From the NCBI GenBank assembly GCA_015233585.1, contig JADFXL010000003.1, positions 1 to 48,423 of the forward strand: DNA of 48,423 bases, given 5' to 3'. The notes under the pieces were generated by a model, which saw only the letters and a program-made list of their open reading frames with translations, ran no database searches and was not told where the DNA came from. Shown here piece by piece: positions 24,735 through 33,335 of this stretch. The position numbers were made by a program, and so were the translations under genes. The DNA is from Alphaproteobacteria bacterium. Its GTDB lineage: Bacteria > Pseudomonadota > Alphaproteobacteria > Rhodospirillales > Rhodospirillaceae. Every line of letters starts with the position of its first letter. Within the stretch, counting starts at the first letter, position 1.

Positions 24735-27700
24735 TCACTCGATCCGGCCCAGGGCCTTGGCCAGAGTGAGATATAGTTTGCCAATATCGGAACTGGTGAA
24801 CGCAGCGGTGAGAACATCGGGACGGTCGCAGCTTCGGACCTGGTTGAGCAAAGTCTCAAATTCGGCCATGTACCGCGATACAAACTCGCGGAATTCAAAA
24901 TCTTCCTCAAAGCGGTTCTTGATGGCGGCAATTTCCGAGCGACTCAAACTCTTGAGAAGATGACGCAGAAATACCGCCTGATCCCCCTTGTAGAATCGGC
25001 GCCACATCTCTTCATCAACGTTCGTCTGATAAACCCTGGTAATGTCCACCGCCAGCGACTGGAGGCGCTCGACAATAAAGGCTGCGCCTTGCAGAAACCG
25101 CTCGATACCGACTTCAGCGCGGGTACGCTCCAGGGCCGCGATCTGGTTTTCGGCGGCTTTGGAGGCCTTGACGAGTTCGACCACCTGATTATCGAAGGAT
25201 TTAGCCATACTTTCAGCCTGCATGGACAACCGATCCCCGGTCATGGCCATCTCTTCGGATTTCTGTCGCAGATTGTCGAACATGCCGCGCAACCGCTCAA
25301 GCGTGGCCTCGGTAGTTGTCAATAATTCCCCGGAGCGTTTGCGGAAGGCATCGCCGCTGCCCCGGACCTGAACTGCGGCCTTGTCCGAACTGGCGACCAG
25401 CTCCTGAATGGTTTCCCGCAGGTGATTCGTCGTCACCCCCACCTGGGCCGAGGTCTTGCTGGCCGACTCGTCGAAGTCCCGGGCAATATGATGGAGCACG
25501 TCGCCAAAATTGCCGATATCCGCCGTCGCCTGTTCGGCTGCGTGGGTCAGTTGCAAGGTCCGTTCCTGGAGGCCCTCGGCAAACGTCTGAACGATTCCAC
25601 CCGACTCCTCGGAGGAACGGGAGAACTGGCTGGTAAGCTGTCCCAACAGCTCCCCCATCCTGGTAACGCGTACTTCCGCAAGGCTCCAGACACGGTTGAT
25701 ATCCTCGGCCCGCGCATCCAGAACCGTACCTACGGAAGACATGTATTCATTGGTCTGATTGGCGACGGAAATCATCTGCCGGGTTCGATCCCCAAGAGTC
25801 TCGCCAACCGTATTGGTATTGAGGATAACATCCTTGGCAGCCTGCGTCAGGTCGTCGGTGCGCCGGCGGAGAATCTCGCCGACGGCATCAAGATCAAAAC
25901 TTGCCCGCGATGCCGTCGCCACCAGATCGTTGGACCCCTGGCGCAAGGTATCGGTGATGTTGCGCACCCTCGCCAGCAGTTGTTCCGAAACGGCATGAAG
26001 ATGGCGCGATTGCTGAGCCAGTGCCGCCTCGCTGAGTCGGGTCTGATTGCCAACAAGGTTGGCGATATCGCTCAGTTCGTCGGCCTGCTTACGAAGCGTA
26101 CCACGAATGTTTTCAGCCACGGCACTCGCCCGTTCCGCGCCCTTGTCCAGTTCTTCCACATGGGCACGCACGGAGTCACCAACATCACGGGCGCGCAACA
26201 TCACTTTGTCGGAAGCGGCAACCAATGCCTGGGTCTGTCCCTGGAAACTATCGCCAACCTGCGAGACCCGTTCGACGACACGCTCAGAAGTCCCCTCAAG
26301 ATCGTAAGTACGCGCCGAAATCATGTCGCTCAGATTGGTCAGTCGCAGGGTGGCGCCATCGCTGGCGTGGACCAGGGCATCGGACTGCTTGCTAAACATT
26401 TCGCCCAGTTCGCGCAGCCGGGTCATCGCCTGGTCTGAGGCGGAAGTGAGCGTGCGCGACTGCATGGACAAACCATCTTCTATGACTTGCACCCTGGACA
26501 GAACCCGCTCGGTGATCTGATCCAGAGCGACACCTTGCTGTTGCATTGCCGCGCTGATGCGTGCGGTCTGGTCCCCAAGCCGTTCCGAGGCACCGGTCAG
26601 TTCTCCGCTTTGCCGATGGAAAAGTTCATTCATGGCCATGCCGTGGTTGCGCAGCCCTTCCCCGATACTGGCGACATCCGTCAGGGACCGGTTGGCCATC
26701 GCCGTCAGTCCATCGGCCTGCTCCTGGACCGCCCGCGCAGCGGTTTCGGCCTGGGCCACGGTGCGTTCCCCAATGCGTTCAAGGTATTCACCCTGGGTGT
26801 GCAGCAACTGAGCAATAGCCTGAGAGCGATTGTTGGCCGCCTCGGTAGCCCCGTTCAGAGCCTCCACCTGTTCCCGAATCGCCCCGGTGATCTGCCGCGA
26901 CTGCTCACCCGCCCGCTCGGTCGCGGCATTGAGGCCGTCGATCTGACGTCGCAGGGCGTCCTCCATCTCACGCGCACGCGCGGAGGCGCTCTCTGCCGAC
27001 ATGCCCAGACTCTGCACCTTCTGGGTGATCGATTGCACCACTCGCGTCGTGTCGGTCTCCACACGACTGGCGACGTGGGTAAGGCCCTCGGTCTGGCGGC
27101 GCAGGACATTTTCGACCAGTTCGACCTGCTGCACCGCGTGCCGGGAGGCTTCGGTCAAGTCCAGGGCCTGGCGGCGCAGAGCATCGGTAACGGTCTTGAC
27201 CCCAGCCTCGGCCCCCTCCGCCGGGTAAGTCAGACGGGCCAGATGGCGATGAAGTGCCTCGGCTTCAAGCCGAAGCTGGGTGCCACGATCCATATAGACA
27301 ATGAATAGCCAGATCAGGGCCAGGGGCAAAAACGCTCCGGCGGCCAATCCGCCGAATTCCTGGGGCATCAGCGATAAAAGCTCGTTCCACCCGACCGACT
27401 TGGTCACATAAACGCTGAACACGGCCAGCCATAGCAGGGACAACCCGGTTCCCACAATGCGGGCGACCCAGCCGCGTCGGCGTGGCTCGGGAATCGACGA
27501 CTCCCACTGATTGCGATCTGTTACCGGCACCGCCAGCGGAGGCACTGCGGCCGGCGGCGTGGAGGCCGACGGCGCTACGGCTAGCGGCGCCACGGCTGGC
27601 GGCACGGGTGACCGACGTCCACCGCTCCCGGCCGGCGTCGTACTAACGTTGAACGGGGCTATGGGAATGGGTCGAGGTGTTGAGAGGGGCGGCGGAGCCG

Positions 27701-28034
27701 TGGGAAGCGGCGGCGGAAGCGTTGGAAGCGGCGGCGGAGCCGTGGGAAGTGGTGGGATATCCGTCTTCTGGCCACTCTCGGGAGTAGTCGCATTGGGCCA
27801 TTTGCGGGCCACCGCTGACGGTGAGGAGAGCTGGAGCGGCGGTGGCTCCACGGACGGAACCAGCCACGCAGGCAGTGGCCCCATCGGCGTTTCTTCAAGA
27901 GAGGACAATGAGTCCGAGGCCCGCATCGAACCCAGCGGCTCACCCGCCGTTGGACCGGCATTACCGACACTGTCGTTTGAACTTTGAATCGGCGGCGAAA
28001 TGGGGTTGTCTGGATTCGTCGGCATTTCAGCCAT
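24735..28034 (-). CDS. giant membrane-anchored coiled-coil protein with 27 tandem 25-residue repeats
   Basis: The 1,099-residue protein starts at an ATG with AGGGGA upstream. Residues 1-185 are disordered and rich in Pro, Ala and Ser (polyproline runs near 94-127). Two membrane helices follow at about 189-211 and 228-248. Residues 287-972 are 27 consecutive 25-residue repeats, interrupted once by 11 residues (462-472). The pattern is roughly xxQxxxL-xxAS(E/D)-xxxxxx-x-(I/V)GD-x-L, all helical. The last 127 residues (973-1099) form a separate helical domain. The layout (N-terminal membrane segments, long coiled coil) recalls polarity or cytoskeletal proteins such as TipN, or MCP-like rods, but no signalling tip is seen. 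A cytoplasmic scaffold is inferred. Confidence 0.85.
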   Translation of the reverse strand: MAEMPTNPDNPISPPIQSSNDSVGNAGPTAGEPLGSMRASDSLSSLEETPMGPLPAWLVPSVEPPPLQLSSPSAVARKWPNATTPESGQKTDIPPLPTAPPPLPTLPPPLPTAPPPLSTPRPIPIAPFNVSTTPAGSGGRRSPVPPAVAPLAVAPSASTPPAAVPPLAVPVTDRNQWESSIPEPRRRGWVARIVGTGLSLLWLAVFSVYVTKSVGWNELLSLMPQEFGGLAAGAFLPLALIWLFIVYMDRGTQLRLEAEALHRHLARLTYPAEGAEAGVKTVTDALRRQALDLTEASRHAVQQVELVENVLRRQTEGLTHVASRVETDTTRVVQSITQKVQSLGMSAESASARAREMEDALRRQIDGLNAATERAGEQSRQITGAIREQVEALNGATEAANNRSQAIAQLLHTQGEYLERIGERTVAQAETAARAVQEQADGLTAMANRSLTDVASIGEGLRNHGMAMNELFHRQSGELTGASERLGDQTARISAAMQQQGVALDQITERVLSRVQVIEDGLSMQSRTLTSASDQAMTRLRELGEMFSKQSDALVHASDGATLRLTNLSDMISARTYDLEGTSERVVERVSQVGDSFQGQTQALVAASDKVMLRARDVGDSVRAHVEELDKGAERASAVAENIRGTLRKQADELSDIANLVGNQTRLSEAALAQQSRHLHAVSEQLLARVRNITDTLRQGSNDLVATASRASFDLDAVGEILRRRTDDLTQAAKDVILNTNTVGETLGDRTRQMISVANQTNEYMSSVGTVLDARAEDINRVWSLAEVRVTRMGELLGQLTSQFSRSSEESGGIVQTFAEGLQERTLQLTHAAEQATADIGNFGDVLHHIARDFDESASKTSAQVGVTTNHLRETIQELVASSDKAAVQVRGSGDAFRKRSGELLTTTEATLERLRGMFDNLRQKSEEMAMTGDRLSMQAESMAKSFDNQVVELVKASKAAENQIAALERTRAEVGIERFLQGAAFIVERLQSLAVDITRVYQTNVDEEMWRRFYKGDQAVFLRHLLKSLSRSEIAAIKNRFEEDFEFREFVSRYMAEFETLLNQVRSCDRPDVLTAAFTSSDIGKLYLTLAKALGRIE

Positions 28035-28157
28035 ACTGTGTTCCCCTACCGTGACGCAATCAACCCGCCATCGTTATCCAGGTATTGGATAACGTCGCCG
28101 ACATTTTAGGAAGAACTCGGCCAATAAGAAATGCAAAAGACGGGAAAGACAAAGACG

Positions 28158-28184
28158 GGGAAGGCTTGCCTCCCCCGCCTTCCC
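28158..28184 (-). terminator. terminator of the ABC-2 exporter genes
   Basis: On the minus strand GGGAAGGC and GCCTTCCC pair around an 11-base loop, just past the permease stop, and are followed by the T-rich CGTCTTTGTCTTTCCCGTCTTTTG region (shown across 28134-28157). Confidence 0.65.
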
Positions 28185-28189
28185 ACAAT

Positions 28190-28972
28190 TCAAGGGGTGG
28201 GTACGCCCCGTTCCCGGCGCTGGACTCTCACCATCGAAAGATACAGGCAGACGGCGACCCAAATCAGAACCACGGCCAAAGACACCAAAAACTCGGAACT
28301 GACCAGCACATCCGCAGGCTTGGCATAGAACGGCAGACGCAACAACCTCAAAGCGTGCGTTGCTGGATTAACTTCCATCACCGCATGCATCCAACCCGGC
28401 ACATGGTTGATCGGAAACAACGCACCCGACAACATCCACATCGGCATCAAAAAAATCATCATGATCGCATGGAACCCCGCCGTCGAACGCATACTCCACG
28501 CAAGCAGGAAACCCAGCGAGGTAAAACCAACCGCGCTAAGGCTCAGAATCAGAACAACCAGCACCGCCCCCAGGGGTGAAAGCGGCAAGCCCAGAATCGG
28601 CGCCAACAGCAGGAACAGCAGACTTTGCACCATGGAAACGGCGGTCCCACCCAGCACCTTGCCCAGCACGATTGCGATTCTTGGCACTGGCGCCACCAGC
28701 ACGCCTTGAAGAAAGCCCTGATCCCGATCCTCGATGATCGTTATGGAGGAAAATATGCTGGCAAACAGCAACATCATCAACAAAACGCCCGGATAGAAGA
28801 ATTCAAGGTACGTCACCCCCTCCATGCCAGCCGGGCGGAATGAGCCGGAAAACCCGAAACCAAGAAACAACCAGAACAGCACCGGCTGGCCAACACTGCC
28901 AATGACCCGGTGCGGCTGGCGGATGAAGCGCGTAAATTCGCGCCATGCCAAGGCCATGACGGCGCGCATCAT
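28190..28972 (-). CDS. ABC-2 type exporter permease
   Basis: The 260-residue protein has six hydrophobic segments and the ABC-2 family motif region (STAGFHAIMMIFLMPMWMLSGALFP), like DrrB, NodJ or YadH permeases. Its start (ATGATG at 28972/28969) overlaps the stop of the upstream ATPase gene, so the two are coupled and form one exporter. Substrate is unknown. It may be the last gene of a transcript that begins in the dsr cluster, as dsrN ends only 59 bases before the ATPase gene. Confidence 0.9.
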   Translation of the reverse strand: MMRAVMALAWREFTRFIRQPHRVIGSVGQPVLFWLFLGFGFSGSFRPAGMEGVTYLEFFYPGVLLMMLLFASIFSSITIIEDRDQGFLQGVLVAPVPRIAIVLGKVLGGTAVSMVQSLLFLLLAPILGLPLSPLGAVLVVLILSLSAVGFTSLGFLLAWSMRSTAGFHAIMMIFLMPMWMLSGALFPINHVPGWMHAVMEVNPATHALRLLRLPFYAKPADVLVSSEFLVSLAVVLIWVAVCLYLSMVRVQRRERGVPTP

Positions 28973-29961
28973 TGGACGATCTCCTTTTCGGATGCCGGCG
29001 GGATTCGGTGACTTTCCTGAACGCCGGCAGCATGGGCCGCGCTGGTGATCTGGATGAATACGTCTTCCAGGGCCGGCTGCTTGATGGCGATGCTGCGGAT
29101 TTCCGGACGGTAGCGAGCCAGCACGGTCTCCAGCAGCGGCAAACTGTCGGCAGCGGCGGCAACATCCAGACGCAATTCATCCCCGAATCGAAGTGGCGCA
29201 AGATTAAGGTCCGTGACCAGGCGACCCGCCAGGGAGACGGCATCGGTCGGCACAATCACCACAACCTCGTTCCCAACCCGGGCACGCAGGCGCTGGGGCG
29301 TATCGAAAGCCAGCAGATGGCCCCCCTTCATGATGGCCACATGATCGGCATCCTCGGCCTCCGAAAAAATGTGGGTCGTCATCAGCACCGTCATGTTGCG
29401 CTCCCGCTGGACCCGCCGCAGCACTTCAAGAAAATTGCGCCGGCTCGCTGGATCAAGCCCCGTGGTCGGCTCATCCAGCAACAGCACCTTGGGCCGGGTC
29501 AGCAGACTCTTGGCCAGTTCAAGCTGGCGCGCCAGTCCACCCGAAAGGGTATCCACACGATCCCCCATGCGGTGTTTCAACTCCGACCAGCTTAGCGCCT
29601 CCTCCAGACGCTGGGCGAGGTCGGCACCCCGATGACCGTACAGGTCGGCGTGAATGGCCAGGTTCTCACCGACGCTCAGATGTTTGTCCACCGCCGGGTT
29701 TTGAAACACCACGCCGAGGATGCGGCGAACGGCATGCGACTCGCGGGCCAGATCCAGCCCGCCGATGGTCACCGACCCGGTGCTGGGAATGGTCAGGCCA
29801 CACAGGATGCGAAACAGCGTCGACTTGCCGCTGCCATTGGGGCCGGACAAAATACAGAATTCACCACGTCCCACCTGAAACGACAAACTGGCGATCGCCG
29901 TACGCACAGGCTGTTTGCGCGTGCCAGGATATGTATGAGATATATCGCGGATTATAATCAT
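28969..29961 (-). CDS. ABC-2 type exporter ATP-binding protein
   Basis: The 330-residue protein (ATG at 29961; an in-frame ATG at 29979 is less likely) has an intact Walker A (GPNGSGKST), signature (LSGGLARQLELAKSLL), Walker B (VLLLDEPTTGLD) and H-loop (TTHIFSE). The C-terminal ~100 residues are the regulatory extension common to DrrA/CcmA-like exporters. It powers the permease with which it overlaps. Nearby YbhG-like adaptor at 21.9 kb could complete a tripartite pump, but it is 6 kb away on the other strand. Confidence 0.92.
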   Translation of the reverse strand: MIIIRDISHTYPGTRKQPVRTAIASLSFQVGRGEFCILSGPNGSGKSTLFRILCGLTIPSTGSVTIGGLDLARESHAVRRILGVVFQNPAVDKHLSVGENLAIHADLYGHRGADLAQRLEEALSWSELKHRMGDRVDTLSGGLARQLELAKSLLTRPKVLLLDEPTTGLDPASRRNFLEVLRRVQRERNMTVLMTTHIFSEAEDADHVAIMKGGHLLAFDTPQRLRARVGNEVVVIVPTDAVSLAGRLVTDLNLAPLRFGDELRLDVAAAADSLPLLETVLARYRPEIRSIAIKQPALEDVFIQITSAAHAAGVQESHRIPPASEKEIVQ

Positions 29962-30020
29962 GTATCGTGTATCCCACACATTGGGGGCGATCGTAAAGGC
30001 TTGACATTGATTCGCAATTC

Positions 30021-31418
30021 CTAGGCCGCGCTACGTTCCTTACGGCAAGCACGCACAAAGGAAACAAATCTGTCCGACCAGGGAAAGCGTTCGACAGACC
30101 GCATATGTGCATAAGTGGCAACCACATTGCGCACAACAATACCGTCGTGGTGCCCATCAATACCATCGCCACGAAGGATGTCATAAGCGAAGGTCGGGTT
30201 ATCCGACAGATTTTCAAGGCTGGAATAATGAAATTCGTGAGCGGTGATTTCCGCCCCCGCCTGAGTCCCCGGCCATGGCAAATGGCCGGTTTCCCGCAGG
30301 CGCACGAATCCCTTCCCACGTGGCCGATCATGCATGACCGTATCGCCGGATATTGCGCCCACCATGGCATGGGTACGCCCCTTCCACACGATGCTTCGCG
30401 AAAGATACATCAACCCGCCACATTCGGCATAAACCGGAAGTCCCGCCAAAATCGCCGCACGAATGCCGTCCCGCATCCCGCGATTGGCCTCCAGCACTTC
30501 CATGTGAGATTCCGGGAATCCGCCGCCGATGAAAAGACCATCCAGTCCAGGCGGCAACTGCGTATCCCGCAAGGTATCTATCGGCACCAACTCGGCCCCA
30601 CCGGCCGCCAGAGCCTCCACATCATCGGGATAATAGAAGCCAAAGGCGGCGTCACGAGCGATACCGATGCGAACGGAGGGAAACGCTCCAGAGACGGCTC
30701 GCGGGCAGGATGACGCGGGAACCAAAGGCCCGGCCGTCCGCGCCAGCGCCATGATCGCTTCCAGATCGCACTGGGCAGCAATGCCATCGCTGATGCGAGA
30801 AACAACCGCTCGTGCCTCGGCCATTTCGTTGGAGGGAATAAGGCCAAGATGGCGCTCCACGATGGCCAGATCCGGCGATCGCCGAATGGCTCCAATCACG
30901 GGCAAGTCGGTAAAGGCCTCGATAGCCGCGCGCAGTTTGCTTTCATGACGAGGGCCGGACACTTTGTTAAGGATGACGCCTCCGATCCGCGCCCCTCGAT
31001 CGAATGCCTGATACCCCAGAAGAAGCGGCGCCACACCTCGGGTGATCCCCGCCGCATCGACCACCAGAACCACCGGCGCCCCCAGCAATTTTGCCAGCGC
31101 CGCCGATGAGTCCGAGCCGTGCAGATCGACGCCATCGTGCAGTCCCTTGTTGCCCTCGATCATGGCAACATCGGCTCCATTAGCGCAGCGCAGGAACAAC
31201 GAGACAATCTCGTCTGGCCCCTGATTGTTGAAATCAAGATTGCGTCCTGTCCGGCCGGCGGCGACGCCGTGCCACATGGGGTCGATATAGTCCGGCCCTT
31301 TCTTGAACGGCTGCACCGTCAACCCACGACGAGCAAGGGCTGCGCATAAACCAATGGTGACCGTGGTCTTGCCGGAGGATTTATGCGCCGCCGAGATCAA
31401 CAGCCGAGGCAAAGACAT
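30021..31418 (-). CDS. dsrN: DsrN, cobyrinate a,c-diamide synthase (CbiA/CobB) family amidase
   Basis: The 465-residue protein starts at an ATG preceded by GGAGCG. It has the N-terminal P-loop (SAAHKSSGKTTV, 9-20) and FKKGPDYIDP, and a C-terminal class I glutaminase-like domain with the nucleophile Cys in YAECGGLMYL. In sulfur oxidisers DsrN amidates siroheme to siroamide for DsrAB. Its place at the end of the dsr set supports that role rather than cobalamin synthesis; a separate CobB lies at the right edge. A TrpD2-like gene separates it from dsrP, which is not the order in Allochromatium (dsrP-dsrN). Confidence 0.9.
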   Translation of the reverse strand: MSLPRLLISAAHKSSGKTTVTIGLCAALARRGLTVQPFKKGPDYIDPMWHGVAAGRTGRNLDFNNQGPDEIVSLFLRCANGADVAMIEGNKGLHDGVDLHGSDSSAALAKLLGAPVVLVVDAAGITRGVAPLLLGYQAFDRGARIGGVILNKVSGPRHESKLRAAIEAFTDLPVIGAIRRSPDLAIVERHLGLIPSNEMAEARAVVSRISDGIAAQCDLEAIMALARTAGPLVPASSCPRAVSGAFPSVRIGIARDAAFGFYYPDDVEALAAGGAELVPIDTLRDTQLPPGLDGLFIGGGFPESHMEVLEANRGMRDGIRAAILAGLPVYAECGGLMYLSRSIVWKGRTHAMVGAISGDTVMHDRPRGKGFVRLRETGHLPWPGTQAGAEITAHEFHYSSLENLSDNPTFAYDILRGDGIDGHHDGIVVRNVVATYAHMRSVERFPWSDRFVSFVRACRKERSAA

Positions 31419-31502
31419 CGGTAACGCTCCATTATCAGATACACAAGTCTACCGCCCGAACCCGCTCGGGGGATCACACCTCAGTCGTGCCTTCCCATTC
31501 TC

Positions 31503-31627
31503 CAAAATTGACAACTGCCCATGTACCCCTGATGTCAGACGAACACTTATTCATGAGAATTAACCAAAAGTGGTAAGAACGAGGGCCTGAGGCCCTTGCG
31601 CTCCCCATTTATCTTATTAACGGGGAG
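31503..31627. repeat. 125-bp direct repeat, left copy flanking the trpD2-like gene
   Basis: It aligns without gaps to 32949-33073 (offset 1446). The last 53 bases differ at only 4 positions; the first ~70 agree at about two thirds of positions. The core holds GAGGGCCTGAGGCCCT and CTCCCCATTTA...ACGGGGAG palindromes. Confidence 0.85.
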
Positions 31628-31693
31628 TTTACCGCCGGGCCGTCGTGCTTCGCTCGCCATTAGCGTACCATCCCCATATTCCCATGCATGGGT

Positions 31694-31739
31694 CCAGGGA
31701 CCAAGTCCCTGGTGGGGATTAAGGGGGCATAGCCCCCTT
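31694..31739 (-). terminator. tandem hairpins downstream of the trpD2-like gene
   Basis: Two perfect 8-base stems lie side by side: CCAGGGAC/GTCCCTGG with loop CAA and AAGGGGGC/GCCCCCTT with loop ATA. They are about 60 bases past the stop of the minus-strand gene. No U-tract is obvious. Confidence 0.5.
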
Positions 31740-31799
31740 GCCTTGCACCTGCAATATTTATTGGTCCCGATATGACTTGAGGAAACCAGAATCCCAAGC

Positions 31800-32801
31800 C
31801 TACGCGGCGAAAATCCGCTCACGATTTCTCCCCGCCCACAGATCGTCGGCCACGGCCTGGCTCTCCGCGATATCCCGGCATTGTCCCAAAAGTCGCAATG
31901 CCACCGCAAGCGTACCGGTGATCGTCCTGGCCGCAAAGGGGTCGCCGCCATCATCACGCCAGACCGCCGTCAACCGTTCAAGATTCATATCCTGATCCTT
32001 CGGCTGAACCGATTCCGGCAATAACACAGGCCATTCCTCCTCACCTGTTGCACCGTCGAACAGTGAGGCAACGTCGAGCGGCTTGACTGGCCGCCGTTCG
32101 GCCTCGCCTCCATCGCCCTTGAACACCACCATGCGCGGCTGTCCCAACAAACGAGCGGCGTCACGATGGATAGCACGGTAAGGCGGGTGAATGACGCTGA
32201 GTATCTGGCAGGGCGCATCCACGGGATTGATCTGCCGGGCCACCGTATGAACCGGCGACCGCACACCAAGCAACTCGCGCAGGGAAAATATCGCCTGAAG
32301 CCTTGGACTAATCGACTCAAGCGGGACGTAGGCAAAATTCCGTGTCGCGATATGCTCGGCCGCTTTCTCCATAGAGGACGCAATCGGGAGACCCAGGTGA
32401 ATCAGGACGTCACGAGCCCAAACGCGATTTGGCGTATGTCCGTCGGCGCCATGCATAAACACACGAACCCCGTTTTGTGCCAGCAACAGCGCCGCCAGTA
32501 GAAACCACGGTAATTGCCGGGACTTGCCCGCATACGTCGGCCAGTCCAGATCAACCGGCGTAGACAGGGGAAACTTGGGCAGGCTGGCGCGAATGCCACG
32601 CACAAAACCGGCCACCTCCTCCGACGTTTCGGTCCTGACCCGAATCAGGCACAGGAGCGCTCCTAGCTGGACGGGTTCCACCGCGCCGGCCATGATTAGA
32701 TTCATTGCCTCGAACGCTTCTTTTTCCGTCAACGATCGAGAGCGCTGAGGCCCCTTCCCGATAATACGGATGAATTGCGCGAATGGATGTTCCTGAATCA
32801 A
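31800..32801 (-). CDS. TrpD2/YbiB-like glycosyltransferase-family protein
   Basis: The 333-residue protein resembles anthranilate phosphoribosyltransferase relatives of the TrpD2/YbiB group: an N-terminal helical domain (LTEKEAFEAMNLIMAGAVEPVQLGAL in part) and a glycosyltransferase family 3 domain. The catalytic loop GTxGD of true TrpD is absent, replaced by HGADGHTPNR. YbiB proteins bind nucleic acid in vitro. Genes of this group also occur beside siroheme and nitrite-reductase genes. No ATG fits; a TTG at 32801 with a GGGGGG run upstream is used. It sits between dsrP and dsrN, enclosed by two copies of a direct repeat, as if inserted there. Confidence 0.82.
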   Translation of the reverse strand: MIQEHPFAQFIRIIGKGPQRSRSLTEKEAFEAMNLIMAGAVEPVQLGALLCLIRVRTETSEEVAGFVRGIRASLPKFPLSTPVDLDWPTYAGKSRQLPWFLLAALLLAQNGVRVFMHGADGHTPNRVWARDVLIHLGLPIASSMEKAAEHIATRNFAYVPLESISPRLQAIFSLRELLGVRSPVHTVARQINPVDAPCQILSVIHPPYRAIHRDAARLLGQPRMVVFKGDGGEAERRPVKPLDVASLFDGATGEEEWPVLLPESVQPKDQDMNLERLTAVWRDDGGDPFAARTITGTLAVALRLLGQCRDIAESQAVADDLWAGRNRERIFAA

Positions 32802-32948
32802 GGCACGCCCCCCGTTAGGTTTTGCAAAAAAAGCGGGTTATACCCCCGAACTCCGCCTGGGACGCCGTGCCAATAGCAACGGACTCGATGCTCAGTCAAA
32901 GGTCCGATACTTCGCCAAGGGCACGCACCTGGTGGAATTCCATAACTT

Positions 32949-33073
32949 CAAATTATGTAACTCCCCAGGCACACATGATACCATGTGAACACAGACTCAT
33001 GATAATCAACCGGAAGAGGCAAGAACGAGGGCCTGAGGCCCTCGTGCTCCCCATTTACCTTATTGACGGGGAG
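32949..33073. repeat. 125-bp direct repeat, right copy flanking the trpD2-like gene
   Basis: Same orientation as the copy at 31503-31627. It is followed by an extra palindrome GCGAGGGGCCTAGCTCCTCGC. Confidence 0.85.
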
Positions 33074-33219
33074 CGCGAGGGGCCTAGCTCCTCGCATCTT
33101 CAATCTTCTTGATGATTTGCAGTCTTTGATATCTTTTCTGGCACCAGGGCCGTTACCCTATTATTCAAAATAACAGGGCAAAGAATTCAAACCTGGATCA
33201 TCTTCAGGCAGAAGGCAAC

Positions 33220-33236
33220 TATCACATAGTGTGATA
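33220..33236. promoter_or_regulatory. perfect dyad TATCACA-TAG-TGTGATA
   Basis: Seven-base arms around TAG lie about 100 bases after the dsrP stop and about 420 bases before the trpD2-like gene. It resembles a transcription-factor site more than a terminator. No regulator can be named. Confidence 0.45.
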
Positions 33237-33335
33237 ATCGCATTCTCGCCACTTCTGCGCCTTACGCAAAATTTACACCAATTCACGCCACAGGTTCACC
33301 AAATCGGTCATTCAACGCAAACCCGTGCAAACGCC

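Larger units (their letters stand above)
31419..31799. other. 381-bp intergenic region between trpD2-like gene and dsrN
   Basis: It contains one copy of a 125-bp direct repeat (31503-31627) and two perfect hairpins (31694-31712 and 31721-31739). Nothing gene-like is seen. The size and structure suggest that dsrN has its own promoter. Confidence 0.5.
32802..33335. other. 534-bp intergenic region between dsrP and trpD2-like gene
   Basis: It holds the right copy of the 125-bp repeat, a dyad at 33220-33236 and an imperfect hairpin near 33156-33178 (ACCCTATTATTC/AATAACAGGG). No gene is supported; a 96-codon plus-strand frame crosses the repeat and looks spurious. Confidence 0.5.

Noticed and set aside
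31503-33073. Transposon bounded by the 125-bp direct repeats
   Set aside because: No transposase or terminal inverted repeats are present; recombination between repeats is simpler.
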